DNA of 64,000 nucleotides from Nigerium sp. (GTDB taxonomy: Bacteria > Actinomycetota > Actinomycetes > Propionibacteriales > Propionibacteriaceae), in contig JADJTH010000001.1 of assembly GCA_016711325.1 (NCBI GenBank), forward strand, positions 186,001-250,000, in the 5' to 3' direction. The notes under the pieces are model-generated. The model saw nothing but the letters and a program-made list of their open reading frames with translations, did not search any database and was not told the origin of the DNA. The position numbers and the translations under genes were made by a program. Shown here piece after piece: positions 48,459-56,583 of this stretch (positions within the stretch are counted from its first letter, which is position 1; the number at the start of each line of letters is the position of its first letter).

Positions 48459-50006
48459 TCAGCCGAGCGGGCCGGTGACGGCCTCCGCGGCCTCGACCAG
48501 CGCCCCCGCCTGCACGAGCGCGACCACGGCCTCCAGTTCGGGGGCGAGGAAGCGGTCGGGGCCGGGACCCTCGACGACCGTGCGGATCCGGTCGCGCACC
48601 GCCGCCGTGGCCGGCGCTGGATCGGCGTCGCGCAGGTCGAGCGCCCGCGCGGCACTGAGCGCCTCGCCGGCGAGCACCCGGGACAGCCCGTCGAGCGCGC
48701 GGCGCAGCTTGCGCGCGGACGTCCAACCCATCGAGACGTGGTCCTCTTGCATGGCCGAACTCGGGATCGAATCGACCGACGCCGGCACCGCCAGCCGCTT
48801 GAGCTCGGACACCACGCCCGCCTGCGTGTACTGCACGATCATGTGCCCCGAGTCGACACCGGGATCGTGCGCCAGGAACGGCGGCAGGCCGTGGCTGCGC
48901 TTGGCGTCCAGCAGCCGATCGGTGCGCCGCTCGCTCATGGAGGCGACGTCGGCGACCGGGATCGCCAGGAAGTCGAGCGCGTACGCGATCGGGGCGCCGT
49001 GGAAGTTGCCGTTCGACTCGACCCGGCCGTCCAGCGTGACGACCGGGTTGTCGATCGCCGAGGCCAGCTCGTTGTCGGCGACCCAGCAGCAGTGCGCGAG
49101 GGTGTCGCGGGCGGCGCCGCTGACCTGGGGCGCGCAGCGCAACGAGTAGGCGTCCTGGACGATCGGGCAGTCCTCACCCTCGTGGCTCGCCGCAATGCCG
49201 GAGCCGTCCAGCATCGCGGCGATCACCCGGGCGCCCGCAGCCTGGCCGGGCTGCGGGCGCAGGGCGAGCAGGTCGGGCGCGAAGACGCGCGGCGTCCCGA
49301 GCAGCGCCTCGATGCTCATCGCGGCGGTGACGTCGGCGGTGGTCAGCAGCATCGCGAGGTCGTGGGCCGCGAGGACGAGCTGGCCGAGCATGCCGTCCGT
49401 GCCGTTGATGAGCGCGAGTCCCTCCTTCTCGGCGAGGGTGACCGGCGCGATGCCGGCGGCGCGCAGGGCGTCCGCGGACGGCCGGAGCGCACCCCGCGCG
49501 TCGCGCACGTACCCCTCGCCCATCACGGCGAGCGCGCAGTGGGCGAGCGGGGCGAGGTCGCCCGAGCAGCCGAGCGACCCGTACTCGTGCACGACCGGGG
49601 TGATGCCGGCGTTCAGCAGATCGGCGTAGGTCTGGGCGACGACGGGCCGGACGCCGGTCCTCCCCGTCGCCAAGGTGGACAGCCGCAACAGCATCGTCGC
49701 ACGGACGACCTCCCGCTCGACCTCGGCGCCGGATCCCGCTGCGTGCGAGCGGATCAGGCTGCGCTGCAGGTCGGTGCGCAGTTCGGTGGGGATGTGGCGG
49801 GTCGCCAGCGCGCCGAATCCGGTGGACACGCCGTAGACCGGCTTGTCGGACGCCGCCAGCGCCTCGATGCGCTGCCGGGTGGCGGCGAGCGCGGCGAGGG
49901 CATCGGCAGCGAGGACGACCGTCGCATCATGGCGCGCGACCGCGATCACCTGGTCGCGTCCGACCGGGCTCATGCCGACGGTGACGGTGACGGTGCTCGT
50001 TGCCAT
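48459..50006 (-). CDS. hutH: Histidine ammonia-lyase
   Basis: 515 residues. It deaminates histidine to urocanate with the self-made MIO prosthetic group. The MIO tripeptide here is Cys147-Ser148-Gly149 in YGSLGCSGDLAPLAH, with Cys in place of the usual Ala. Other blocks are KPVYGVSTGFGALA near residue 55, ALINGTDGMLGQL, and NGNFHGAPIAYALD. It is transcribed separately from hutUIG, on the far side of the regulator gene. Confidence 0.96.
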   Translation of the reverse strand: MATSTVTVTVGMSPVGRDQVIAVARHDATVVLAADALAALAATRQRIEALAASDKPVYGVSTGFGALATRHIPTELRTDLQRSLIRSHAAGSGAEVEREVVRATMLLRLSTLATGRTGVRPVVAQTYADLLNAGITPVVHEYGSLGCSGDLAPLAHCALAVMGEGYVRDARGALRPSADALRAAGIAPVTLAEKEGLALINGTDGMLGQLVLAAHDLAMLLTTADVTAAMSIEALLGTPRVFAPDLLALRPQPGQAAGARVIAAMLDGSGIAASHEGEDCPIVQDAYSLRCAPQVSGAARDTLAHCCWVADNELASAIDNPVVTLDGRVESNGNFHGAPIAYALDFLAIPVADVASMSERRTDRLLDAKRSHGLPPFLAHDPGVDSGHMIVQYTQAGVVSELKRLAVPASVDSIPSSAMQEDHVSMGWTSARKLRRALDGLSRVLAGEALSAARALDLRDADPAPATAAVRDRIRTVVEGPGPDRFLAPELEAVVALVQAGALVEAAEAVTGPLG

Positions 50007-50101
50007 CGAATGATGCTCCTTCGCCTGCGGACCGTGCCCGGTCCTCTCGCGACCAGCGTGCGTCGGCCGGAGCGCGCCGCCAAGCGGGGTCCGCCCGGCG
50101 T

Positions 50102-50130
50102 CTCGGATCCGAGCTTTCCCACGGGTGGGG
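50102..50130 (-). promoter_or_regulatory. Candidate hut operator B (upstream of hutH)
   Basis: CTCGGATCCGAG at 50102-50113 is a perfect 12-base palindrome, followed after seven bases by ACGGGTGGGG (50121-50130). It lies about 96-124 bases before the hutH start and shares both blocks and their order with the site upstream of hutU. Confidence 0.5.
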
Positions 50131-50180
50131 GCTCGACTGAGACCGCCTCACATCCGGGGCGAGGTGGCGCAGAATGAGAT

Positions 50181-50687
50181 ATGCCGATCATCACCGCTGT
50201 CCAGGGCGACCTCACCAAGCAGGATGTCGATGCGGTCGTCAACGCCGCGAACAACGCGATGCGCGGAGGCGGTGGCGTCGACGGCGCGATCCACCGCGCG
50301 GGCGGTCCCGCCGTGTTGGCCCATTGCATCGCCCGGTTTCCCTCGGGGCTCGCGACCGGCGACGCCGGATGGACGACCGCGGGCCGGATGCCGGCGCGGT
50401 GGGTGATCCACACGGTGGGGCCGAATCACGCCGCGGGCGAGCGCGACCGGTCCCTGCTGGAGTCGTGTTACCGCCGGGTGCTGGAAGTGGCCGACGAGCT
50501 GGGCGCCCGCACGGTCGCGTTCCCGCTGATCAGCGCGGGCGTCTACGGCTGGCCGCGCCGCGACGCCATCGCTGCCGCCGTCGACACCATCGCCGCCACG
50601 CCGACGCGCGTCGAGACGTCGATCCTGGTGGCGCTCGGCGAGGACGCCTACCGCGAGATCCGCGGCTGCCTGCGCTCGCGCGCCTGA
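50181..50687 (+). CDS. Macro-domain protein (O-acetyl-ADP-ribose deacetylase type)
   Basis: 168 residues, a single macro domain. VQGDLTKQDVDAVVNAANNAMRGGGGVDGAIHRAGG holds the ADP-ribose binding loop with the catalytic Asn/Asp. The second loop is FPLISAGVYGWPRRDA. MacroD-type enzymes remove ADP-ribose from acidic residues or deacetylate O-acetyl-ADP-ribose. The last 40 bases overlap the 3' end of the convergent serpin-like gene. Confidence 0.92.
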   Translation: MPIITAVQGDLTKQDVDAVVNAANNAMRGGGGVDGAIHRAGGPAVLAHCIARFPSGLATGDAGWTTAGRMPARWVIHTVGPNHAAGERDRSLLESCYRRVLEVADELGARTVAFPLISAGVYGWPRRDAIAAAVDTIAATPTRVETSILVALGEDAYREIRGCLRSRA

Positions 50688-51877
50688 TCGCCGACCCGAC
50701 GCTCCGGCTCCTGCGGCGTCGCGACCCACGCGGAGAACACCGGCAGCCCTACCCACGGGTCGATCGGGGACTCCCCCGCGGACGCGACGCCTCGGCTCGA
50801 CGTCAGGGCCATCACCGCGTACGGGTGCCCGAAGCGCAGCGTGGCACGCCGCACGGGCCGGCGCCGTAGGGCCGCCATGGCGCGCACGGCGACCGCCGTC
50901 ACCGCCGCGGCCTCGAAGCCGTGCTGGTGGTAGCGGGCCATGGCGGACTGGGCGGCGTCCACGACGAAATCGCGCTCGCCGAGCAAGGACGCGAGCAGGC
51001 GTCCGACATCGCCGAAGGCGGCCTCGCCGCTCAGGTCAGTGCTGGTCCGGGCCTCCCAGGCGGGCAGGAAGACGCGGGCAACGGCGTCCTCGCCGATGCC
51101 GGCCTGCTCCGTGAGGTCCCACGAATGGCCCGCTCCGAGCGGGAGTGCGTCGAGGCCGACCGGGCGCGGCGCCGCGACGAGGGCGTGGGCCGCATCCAGC
51201 ACCGCGGACGCCTCGACCTCGGGCGCCGCGCTCACCGACCACACCTCGAGGTGCTCGCTCGCGGCGACGTGCACGGCGACGTGGCCGACGGCGGTGTCCG
51301 CGATCCAGGCGGTGTGGCCCGCACCCGGGGTGGCCGTCAGCACCTGGGTGACCGCGGCCGAGAACGGACCGGCGCCGAGGGATTCCGAGGGCGCGAGATC
51401 GAAGGGCGTCCTCCAATCCACCTGAGTCGCCAGCGCGGTCGCCAGGGTGATCCAGGTCGACGGGTGCAGGGCGACGGGGTACCGCTGGATCAGGCCGCCG
51501 GTCGACCGGGCGGCCCAGGCGTCCGCCTCGGCCTGGCTCGGCATCGCACCGCGCTCGACCGGCGCGGGCAGGGAGCGCAGGAAGTCACCGAGCGGGCCGT
51601 CCAGCAGGTCGGCGCGCGCCCAGGCCGCGTAGGCGTCCGCGACCGCCGGATGCTGCCGCGCCATGAGTCGCCCGCTGAGCGCGACGGCCTCGGCCCGGGG
51701 CATGCCGAGCGCCCCGTCGAGGTCGGGCAGCGGCCGGTCGCCGGCGGCCCGCGCGACGAGGGCGAGCAGCAGCCAGACGCCGAGGGCGGATGCGACGCGA
51801 TGATCGTCGCCGGGCAGCGCGTGCAGGCGCCGGGCCAGCGAGGCGAGCGCGGTGGGCAGAGTCGTCATGCGGGCCAT
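50648..51877 (-). CDS. Serpin-like protein
   Basis: 409 residues. The fold signature is weak but ordered. ADAWAARSTGGLIQRYPVAL (about 118-137) followed by WITLATALATQVDWRTPF (142-159) parallels the serpin block with the conserved W-x-x-P-F. ARVFLPAWEARTSTDL (267-282) parallels helix/sheet elements before the loop. HQHGFEAAAVTAVAVRAMA (317-335) looks like the reactive-loop hinge E-A-A-A-x-T-A. FGHPYAVMAL (349-358) parallels the F-x-H-P-F strand. There is no signal peptide, so it would act inside the cell. Serpins trap serine or cysteine proteases. The P1 site cannot be read with confidence. It lies 12 bases after the VOC gene. The ATG at 51877 follows GGGTGGG. Confidence 0.6.
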   Translation of the reverse strand: MARMTTLPTALASLARRLHALPGDDHRVASALGVWLLLALVARAAGDRPLPDLDGALGMPRAEAVALSGRLMARQHPAVADAYAAWARADLLDGPLGDFLRSLPAPVERGAMPSQAEADAWAARSTGGLIQRYPVALHPSTWITLATALATQVDWRTPFDLAPSESLGAGPFSAAVTQVLTATPGAGHTAWIADTAVGHVAVHVAASEHLEVWSVSAAPEVEASAVLDAAHALVAAPRPVGLDALPLGAGHSWDLTEQAGIGEDAVARVFLPAWEARTSTDLSGEAAFGDVGRLLASLLGERDFVVDAAQSAMARYHQHGFEAAAVTAVAVRAMAALRRRPVRRATLRFGHPYAVMALTSSRGVASAGESPIDPWVGLPVFSAWVATPQEPERRVGDQARERRQPRISR

Positions 51878-51889
51878 GGAGCCCACCCG

Positions 51890-52771
51890 TCAGAAGGCGG
51901 CGATGTCGATCTTCGACATCGCCATCAGCTTCGCGTAGGCGCCCGGCTTGGCCATCAGCTCGTCGAGGTTGTCGGGGACGACTTGCCACGACAGCCCGTA
52001 CTCGTCGGCGCACCAGCCGCAGACCTCGGCGTCGGGCACCGCGCTGAGCCGATCCCAGTAGCGGTCGAGTTCGTCCTGGCCGTGGCAGTTGACCATCAGG
52101 GACACGCCGCAGGTGAAGGTGAAGTCCTGGTCGGCGGCGTCCATGGTGGCGAACCATTGGCCGAGCAGCTGGAAGTCGGCGAACATCACCTCGCCGGCGA
52201 CCTCACCGGCCTCGGGCGGGTAGGTGAAGACGCCGCCGACGCGTCCGTCGAACACCGACGTGTAGAGGTCGAGCGCCTCGCGGGCGCGGCCCCGGACGGT
52301 CGAGCCGAACATGATGCTCGGGATGAGGAATGGACGCGGCTCGCCCGCGGGATCAGTGAGCATGAGCTGCCAGCTGACGCCGTAGCGATCCTCGATCCAG
52401 CCGTAGTGGGGGCTGTGCGGGTATTCCTGCAGCGGCATGAGCGCCTTGCCGCCGTCGCTCAGCGCGACCCACAGCTCGTCGAGGTGCCGGCGCGCGTCGG
52501 GGTCGACCGACGGGTCGAAATTGACGAAGAACGACACCGACGGGTTCGGACGGAACTCCGACCCGGCGTTGATGCCGATCATCCGGTATCCGTCGATCTC
52601 GAACTCGACCGTGAGCACCTCGCCGGCCATGTCGGCCTGGAAGTCGAGCAGTCCTTCGGTCGGGTAGTGCTGCGTGTCGACCACCCGAGCGTTCGGGAAC
52701 ACCGAGGTGTAGAACTCGGCGGCTTCGGCGGCGGTGTGGTCGAACCAGATGTTGGGCACGATCCGTTGCAT
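51890..52771 (-). CDS. VOC-family protein with two PhnB-like domains
   Basis: 293 residues with two tandem vicinal-oxygen-chelate modules. The first (about 1-140) starts MQRIVPNIWFDHTAAEAAEFYTSVFP and has YGVSWQLMLTDP. The second (about 148-280) has FLIPSIMFG, REALDLYTSVF, and EYGLSWQVVPDNL. This is the PhnB / 3-demethylubiquinone-methyltransferase-like subfamily. The members are metal-binding or binding proteins with no agreed reaction. It probably shares a transcript with the serpin-like gene. Confidence 0.85.
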   Translation of the reverse strand: MQRIVPNIWFDHTAAEAAEFYTSVFPNARVVDTQHYPTEGLLDFQADMAGEVLTVEFEIDGYRMIGINAGSEFRPNPSVSFFVNFDPSVDPDARRHLDELWVALSDGGKALMPLQEYPHSPHYGWIEDRYGVSWQLMLTDPAGEPRPFLIPSIMFGSTVRGRAREALDLYTSVFDGRVGGVFTYPPEAGEVAGEVMFADFQLLGQWFATMDAADQDFTFTCGVSLMVNCHGQDELDRYWDRLSAVPDAEVCGWCADEYGLSWQVVPDNLDELMAKPGAYAKLMAMSKIDIAAF

Positions 52772-52906
52772 GGCGACTCCCTGTGTTCGTTCTCGTCGGA
52801 CGCGGGCAGGCCGAGCCTACGCCGGGCGTCCGGGCACCGAAAAGGGTCACGCCCGCCCCCGCTCGGCACCCCGCCGCACCCGCGCGCCGACTGAAGGGGC
52901 ATCCGG

Positions 52907-54097
52907 CTAGGGCAGACGCTCGCCGCGCGCCTGCGGCGAGGCGTAGACGGAGTTGACGACGTCGCCGGCGAAGAACGCGGTGAGGCGCTCGGCCTCGGCG
53001 TCCAGCGCGCGGCGCGCCTCGGCGCCGGGATCGCCGCGCGGCACGACGCGGACGCGGGCGTCCGGATCCTGCACCCAGCAGCCGACGACCCGTCCGTTCC
53101 ACCAGGCGGTGGTGCCGCCGTTGCCGACATTGTCGAACAGGTAGGGCACGTCGTCGGGATCGAGGTAGTGCCCGCGCTGCTTCCAGCCCATGGTGGTCGG
53201 GTCGAGCGCGGGCAGCAGCGCCGCCCAGGGCGCGACCTCGGGCGCGGGCGCGTCGTCGCCCGGCAGCACCCAGCCCGTCTCGCCGGAGTCGAGTGAGACC
53301 GGTACGGCGTCCACCGCGGCGAGCGCGCGGCGCGCGGCGGTCTTGGTCGAGCCCAGCCACCAGACCAGGTCGGTCTCGGTGCCGGGACCGAACGTGTGGA
53401 GCCAGCGGCGGACGAGCGCGGCGTAGCCGGACGCCTCGTCGGCGCCGGCGGGCTGCTCCCCCAACCAGGTGCGCATCGGCGTCCAGCGCGGCCTCGAGAT
53501 GCGCCAGTGGCCGTTGTTGCGGCCGCGCACCAGCACGCCCCGGGCGCCGAGAACCAGCAGGAGCTGCGGGCCGACGGCGAGCTCCTGTCCCCAGCGCCCG
53601 GAGCCCCACATCAGCGTGGTCGCGGCGACCGGGACCCGCGCGCGGACGGTCGCGGCGTCCAGTTCTTCGCCGTCGGAGAACGCGTCGAGGACCGCGAGCA
53701 GGGCGTCCTCGACCCACGCGACGCCGTCGGTGGCGATGCCGGCATTGGCGGCGCCTGCAGCGACGCGGCGCAGCTGGGTCTCGGCGACGCGTGCGCTCGC
53801 GCTCGCCAAGGTGGCGGGCAGCAGGTCGCGGGTGAACGCGAACAGCGTGCGCCGCATGGCCAGCTGCTTGACCAGCACCCGGTCGTCGTAGAGCGCGGCC
53901 TCGACGTCGCCGACGCCGAGCCCGTCCACGCGGGCGGCGAGCGACAGGTGCACCGTGGGCGGATCGGTGGCGTGCAAGGCGGTCATGGCGCGGGTGGCGG
54001 CGACGGCGTCCGGGTGGCGGTGATCGGGGTGGACGCCGTGACGCCGGGCCAGCCTGATCCTGCGCTGTTCGTCCGAGATATGCCTCACCCGGCCCAT
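52907..54097 (-). CDS. Winged-helix DNA-binding / AlkZ-like glycosylase family protein
   Basis: 396 residues of the HTH_42 (YcaQ/AlkZ/AlkX) family. Blocks are RLARRHGVHPDHRHP, AATRAMTALHATDPPTVHLSLAARV, RTLFAFTRDLLPATLA and the late ALDPTTMGWKQRGHYLDPDDVPYLFDNVGNGGTTAWWNGRVVGCW. Some members excise alkylated or crosslinked bases. The position usually carrying the Gln-x-Gln catalytic motif of AlkZ reads HATDPPT here, so glycosylase activity is uncertain. Divergent from the thioredoxin gene. Confidence 0.75.
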   Translation of the reverse strand: MGRVRHISDEQRRIRLARRHGVHPDHRHPDAVAATRAMTALHATDPPTVHLSLAARVDGLGVGDVEAALYDDRVLVKQLAMRRTLFAFTRDLLPATLASASARVAETQLRRVAAGAANAGIATDGVAWVEDALLAVLDAFSDGEELDAATVRARVPVAATTLMWGSGRWGQELAVGPQLLLVLGARGVLVRGRNNGHWRISRPRWTPMRTWLGEQPAGADEASGYAALVRRWLHTFGPGTETDLVWWLGSTKTAARRALAAVDAVPVSLDSGETGWVLPGDDAPAPEVAPWAALLPALDPTTMGWKQRGHYLDPDDVPYLFDNVGNGGTTAWWNGRVVGCWVQDPDARVRVVPRGDPGAEARRALDAEAERLTAFFAGDVVNSVYASPQARGERLP

Positions 54098-54182
54098 CGT
54101 TCACGGTCGCGGGGGCCGCCGTCCACCTGAGCGTCGCCACCTGGGGCTGTGGGCCTGGCGGTGGCGGGTACGCTTGCCAGAC

Positions 54183-54608
54183 ATGAGTTCCCGCATCACC
54201 GTGTGCCCGGCGTGCGGCACGAAGAACCGAGTCCCGCTCGCCGCGAACGGGCACCCGCAGTGCGCCTCCTGCCACGCGGCGCTGCCCTGGCTGGTGGACG
54301 CCGGCGACGCCGACTTCGCGCGGGCGATCGACACCAGCCAGCTCGTCCTCGTCGACCTGTGGGCGCCGTGGTGCGGTCCGTGCCGGATGGTCGCGCCGAT
54401 CCTGGAGCGGCTCGCCGTCGCCTACGCCGGGCGGGTCAAGATCGTGAAGGTCAACGTCGACGAGGCCCGGGCGACGGCGGCGACGTTCGACGCGCAGAGC
54501 ATCCCGACACTGGTGATGCTGCGCGACGGCGCGCCCGTCGATCGTGTCGTCGGCGCCCAGCCCGAGCAGGTGCTCCGGGGCCGGATCGAGGCCCTGCTCC
54601 GCCGGTAG
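54183..54608 (+). CDS. Thioredoxin (TrxC type, with N-terminal zinc ribbon)
   Basis: 141 residues. The N-terminal zinc ribbon has CPACGTKNRVP and CASCHAALPW, as in thioredoxin 2. The thioredoxin fold follows with active site LWAPWCGPCRMVAPIL and the cis-Pro in SIPTLVMLRDG. It is a cytosolic disulfide reductant and could also serve APS reductase (inference). The preceding TTG at 54174 is less likely as start. Confidence 0.93.
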   Translation: MSSRITVCPACGTKNRVPLAANGHPQCASCHAALPWLVDAGDADFARAIDTSQLVLVDLWAPWCGPCRMVAPILERLAVAYAGRVKIVKVNVDEARATAATFDAQSIPTLVMLRDGAPVDRVVGAQPEQVLRGRIEALLRR

Positions 54609-54773
54609 TCGTGCGGGCGTCCGGCGCCCGGATTCTCGGGACGCTTGCCGCACGTGCGACAATGGTGCTCAGGGCGCGACCATCGCAGCCCTGACATCGC
54701 ACCACCGGCCGCACCGCGCCTGCGCTCTCCGCAGACGACCGCGAGCGGCCCTGGACCGTGGTGACACCTTCTT

Positions 54774-54790
54774 CGAAAGCAGTTCTTTCG
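54774..54790 (+). promoter_or_regulatory. Hairpin covering the ribosome site and start of the DEAD-box gene
   Basis: CGAAAG (54774-54779) and CTTTCG (54785-54790) form a perfect six-pair stem with a five-base loop. The GAAAG of the likely ribosome site is in the left arm and the G of the GTG start ends the right arm. It could limit translation until melted or bound. Confidence 0.35.
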
Positions 54791-56256
54791 TGCCACAACC
54801 CGATACCGCCCGCGCGTCCTTTGCGTCGCTGGGCGTCCCGTCCGTGCTGCTCGCCCCGTTGGCGCAGCGCGACATCACCACCCCGTTCCCCATCCAGATC
54901 GCGACCCTGCCCGACACGCTGGCGGGCCACGACGTGCTCGGACGCGGCCGCACCGGCTCGGGCAAGACACTCGCGTTCGCACTGCCGCTCGTCGCGCGGC
55001 TGGCACACCTGGTGCCGTCGGCGTCCGGGCTCCCCCGCCGCAGCCAGCCCGGCGCACCGCGCGGGCTGGTGCTCGCGCCCACCCGCGAACTGGCGAACCA
55101 GATCATGGCCACCATCGAGCCGCTCGCGAAGACGTCCGGCCTGCGTGCGATCACCATCTTCGGCGGCGTCAACCAGAGCCGCCAGGTGCAGGGGCTGCGC
55201 GCCGGCGCCGACATCGTCGTGGCGACCCCCGGTCGCCTCGAGGACCTCATGGCTCAGGGGCACATCCGGCTGAGCGACGTCGCGATCACCGTGCTCGACG
55301 AGGCCGACCACATGGCCGACCTGGGCTTCCTGCCCGGCGTGACCCGCATCCTCAAGGCGACGCCGCGCGGCGGCCAGCGGCTGCTGTTCTCCGCGACGCT
55401 CGACCACGGAGTCGACAAGCTGGTGAACCAGTTCCTGGCCAGCCCGCTCGTGCACAGCGTGGACGGCGCCGAGTCGCCGGTCACCGCGATGAGCCACCAC
55501 GTATTCCTGGTTCCGGACGCCACGGCCAAGCGTGCGGTCGTGCGCGAGCTCGCCGCCGGCACGTCGCGCCGGCTCCTCTTCACCCGAACCAAGCATCAGG
55601 CGCGCAAGCTCGCCCGCGAGCTGACGGCCAACGGCATACCCGCGGTCGAGCTGCACGGTAACCTCTCGCAGAATGCGCGCGAGCGCGGGCTGCGGGCATT
55701 CGCGGACGGCCGCGTCCGCGTGATGGTCGCCACCGACATCGCCGCGCGGGGCATCCACGTCGACGAGATCGATCTGGTCGTGCACGTCGATCCGCCGGCC
55801 GAGCACAAGGCGTACCTGCACCGCTCCGGACGCACCGCCCGCGCCGGGCACGACGGCGACGTCGTGACGCTCGTGTTGCCCGAGCAGCGCAAGGACTTCG
55901 CCGGTCTCGCCCGGGCCGCCAAGATCACGGCCCGTCCGACACCGGTCACCGCCGGCGATGCGCGAGTGCTGGGCGTCGCGGGCGAAGCCGCGTCGGTCGT
56001 GGCGGTCGCGGACGTTCCGGACGAGGCCGCGCGGGTCGTCCCGAAGACGGCCCGCACCGGTGGACGCCAGTCCGCCGGCACCGGGGGCGGCCGCCGGGCC
56101 GCCGGCCGCGGCGCGAGCTCGCCGGCACGCTCGTCCGGCTCATCGGGGCGCACCACGGGCTTCGCCGCCGGATCCTCCGCGCACGACGCTGCCGCGTTCT
56201 CGCGCGGTGGGGCCAACGGGTCCGGACGCCGCCGCTCGGGCGGACGCCGCGGGTAG
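54790..56256 (+). CDS. DEAD-box RNA helicase
   Basis: 488 residues from GTG. Motifs in order: Q-motif region FASLGVPSVLLAPLAQRDITTPFPIQIATLPDTL, motif I GRTGSGKT, Ia PTRELANQ, motif II VLDEADHM, motif III SATL, then the second RecA domain with ATDIAARGIHVDEIDLVVHVDPP and HRSGRTARAG. The C-terminal ~110 residues are Gly/Ser/Arg-rich without structure, a typical RNA-binding tail. It remodels RNA or ribosomes, often in the cold. It stands alone and converges on the Cys/Met enzyme gene. Confidence 0.94.
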   Translation: MPQPDTARASFASLGVPSVLLAPLAQRDITTPFPIQIATLPDTLAGHDVLGRGRTGSGKTLAFALPLVARLAHLVPSASGLPRRSQPGAPRGLVLAPTRELANQIMATIEPLAKTSGLRAITIFGGVNQSRQVQGLRAGADIVVATPGRLEDLMAQGHIRLSDVAITVLDEADHMADLGFLPGVTRILKATPRGGQRLLFSATLDHGVDKLVNQFLASPLVHSVDGAESPVTAMSHHVFLVPDATAKRAVVRELAAGTSRRLLFTRTKHQARKLARELTANGIPAVELHGNLSQNARERGLRAFADGRVRVMVATDIAARGIHVDEIDLVVHVDPPAEHKAYLHRSGRTARAGHDGDVVTLVLPEQRKDFAGLARAAKITARPTPVTAGDARVLGVAGEAASVVAVADVPDEAARVVPKTARTGGRQSAGTGGGRRAAGRGASSPARSSGSSGRTTGFAAGSSAHDAAAFSRGGANGSGRRRSGGRRG

Positions 56257-56274
56257 GCTCGCGCGCGCGCCCAT

Positions 56275-56430
56275 TCACCACCGCGGTTCGACGCCGCCCG
56301 GGTAAGTCACCGTCGCAGGATTCTCGGCCAGCGGCTCCAGCACGAACGCCAGGCAGGCAGCGGCGGCGGACTCAGGCAGATCCTGCTGGATCGCGCGCTT
56401 GGCCGCGCGAGACCAGGCGATCTCGTCCAT
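56275..56430 (-). pseudogene. Truncated RelE/ParE-type toxin remnant
   Basis: About 51 residues from the ATG at 56430. MDEIAWSRAAKRAIQQDLPESAAAACLAFVLEPLAENP matches the N-terminal half of RelE-type toxins. It then ends in TVTYPGGVEPRW instead of the basic strands and catalytic C-terminus. No antitoxin gene is upstream, where the palindromic repeat sits instead. It is best read as a decayed toxin-antitoxin remnant. Confidence 0.6.
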
Positions 56431-56523
56431 GGCGTGTTCTTCTGCTGTCACGAACCCGAACATGCGCCAACAGGCGAGCTCACCGGTTTCCCCTTCGCGA
56501 TGCAGAGGCTCGCCGTGCTCACA

Positions 56524-56569
56524 ATGGCGGACACCTGTGGCCCTCCGTCGGGCCACAGGTGTCCGCCAT
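56524..56569. repeat. 20-bp perfect inverted repeat, probable terminator or dispersed palindrome
   Basis: The arms 56524-56543 and 56550-56569 (core GGACACCTGTGGCCC / GGGCCACAGGTGTCC) are fully complementary with a six-base loop. It lies between the convergent helicase and Cys/Met enzyme genes, so it may stop transcription both ways, although no T tract follows. A 26-base part recurs inside hglS at 40215-40240, so it may be a dispersed element or the end of a lost insertion sequence. Confidence 0.75.
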
Positions 56570-56583
56570 GTTTGCGATGGCGC

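Noticed and set aside
47533..50177. Long frames overlapping the IclR-type gene and hutH on the opposite strands
   Set aside because: They cut across two well-supported genes and the regulatory region, with low-complexity Arg/Gly composition.
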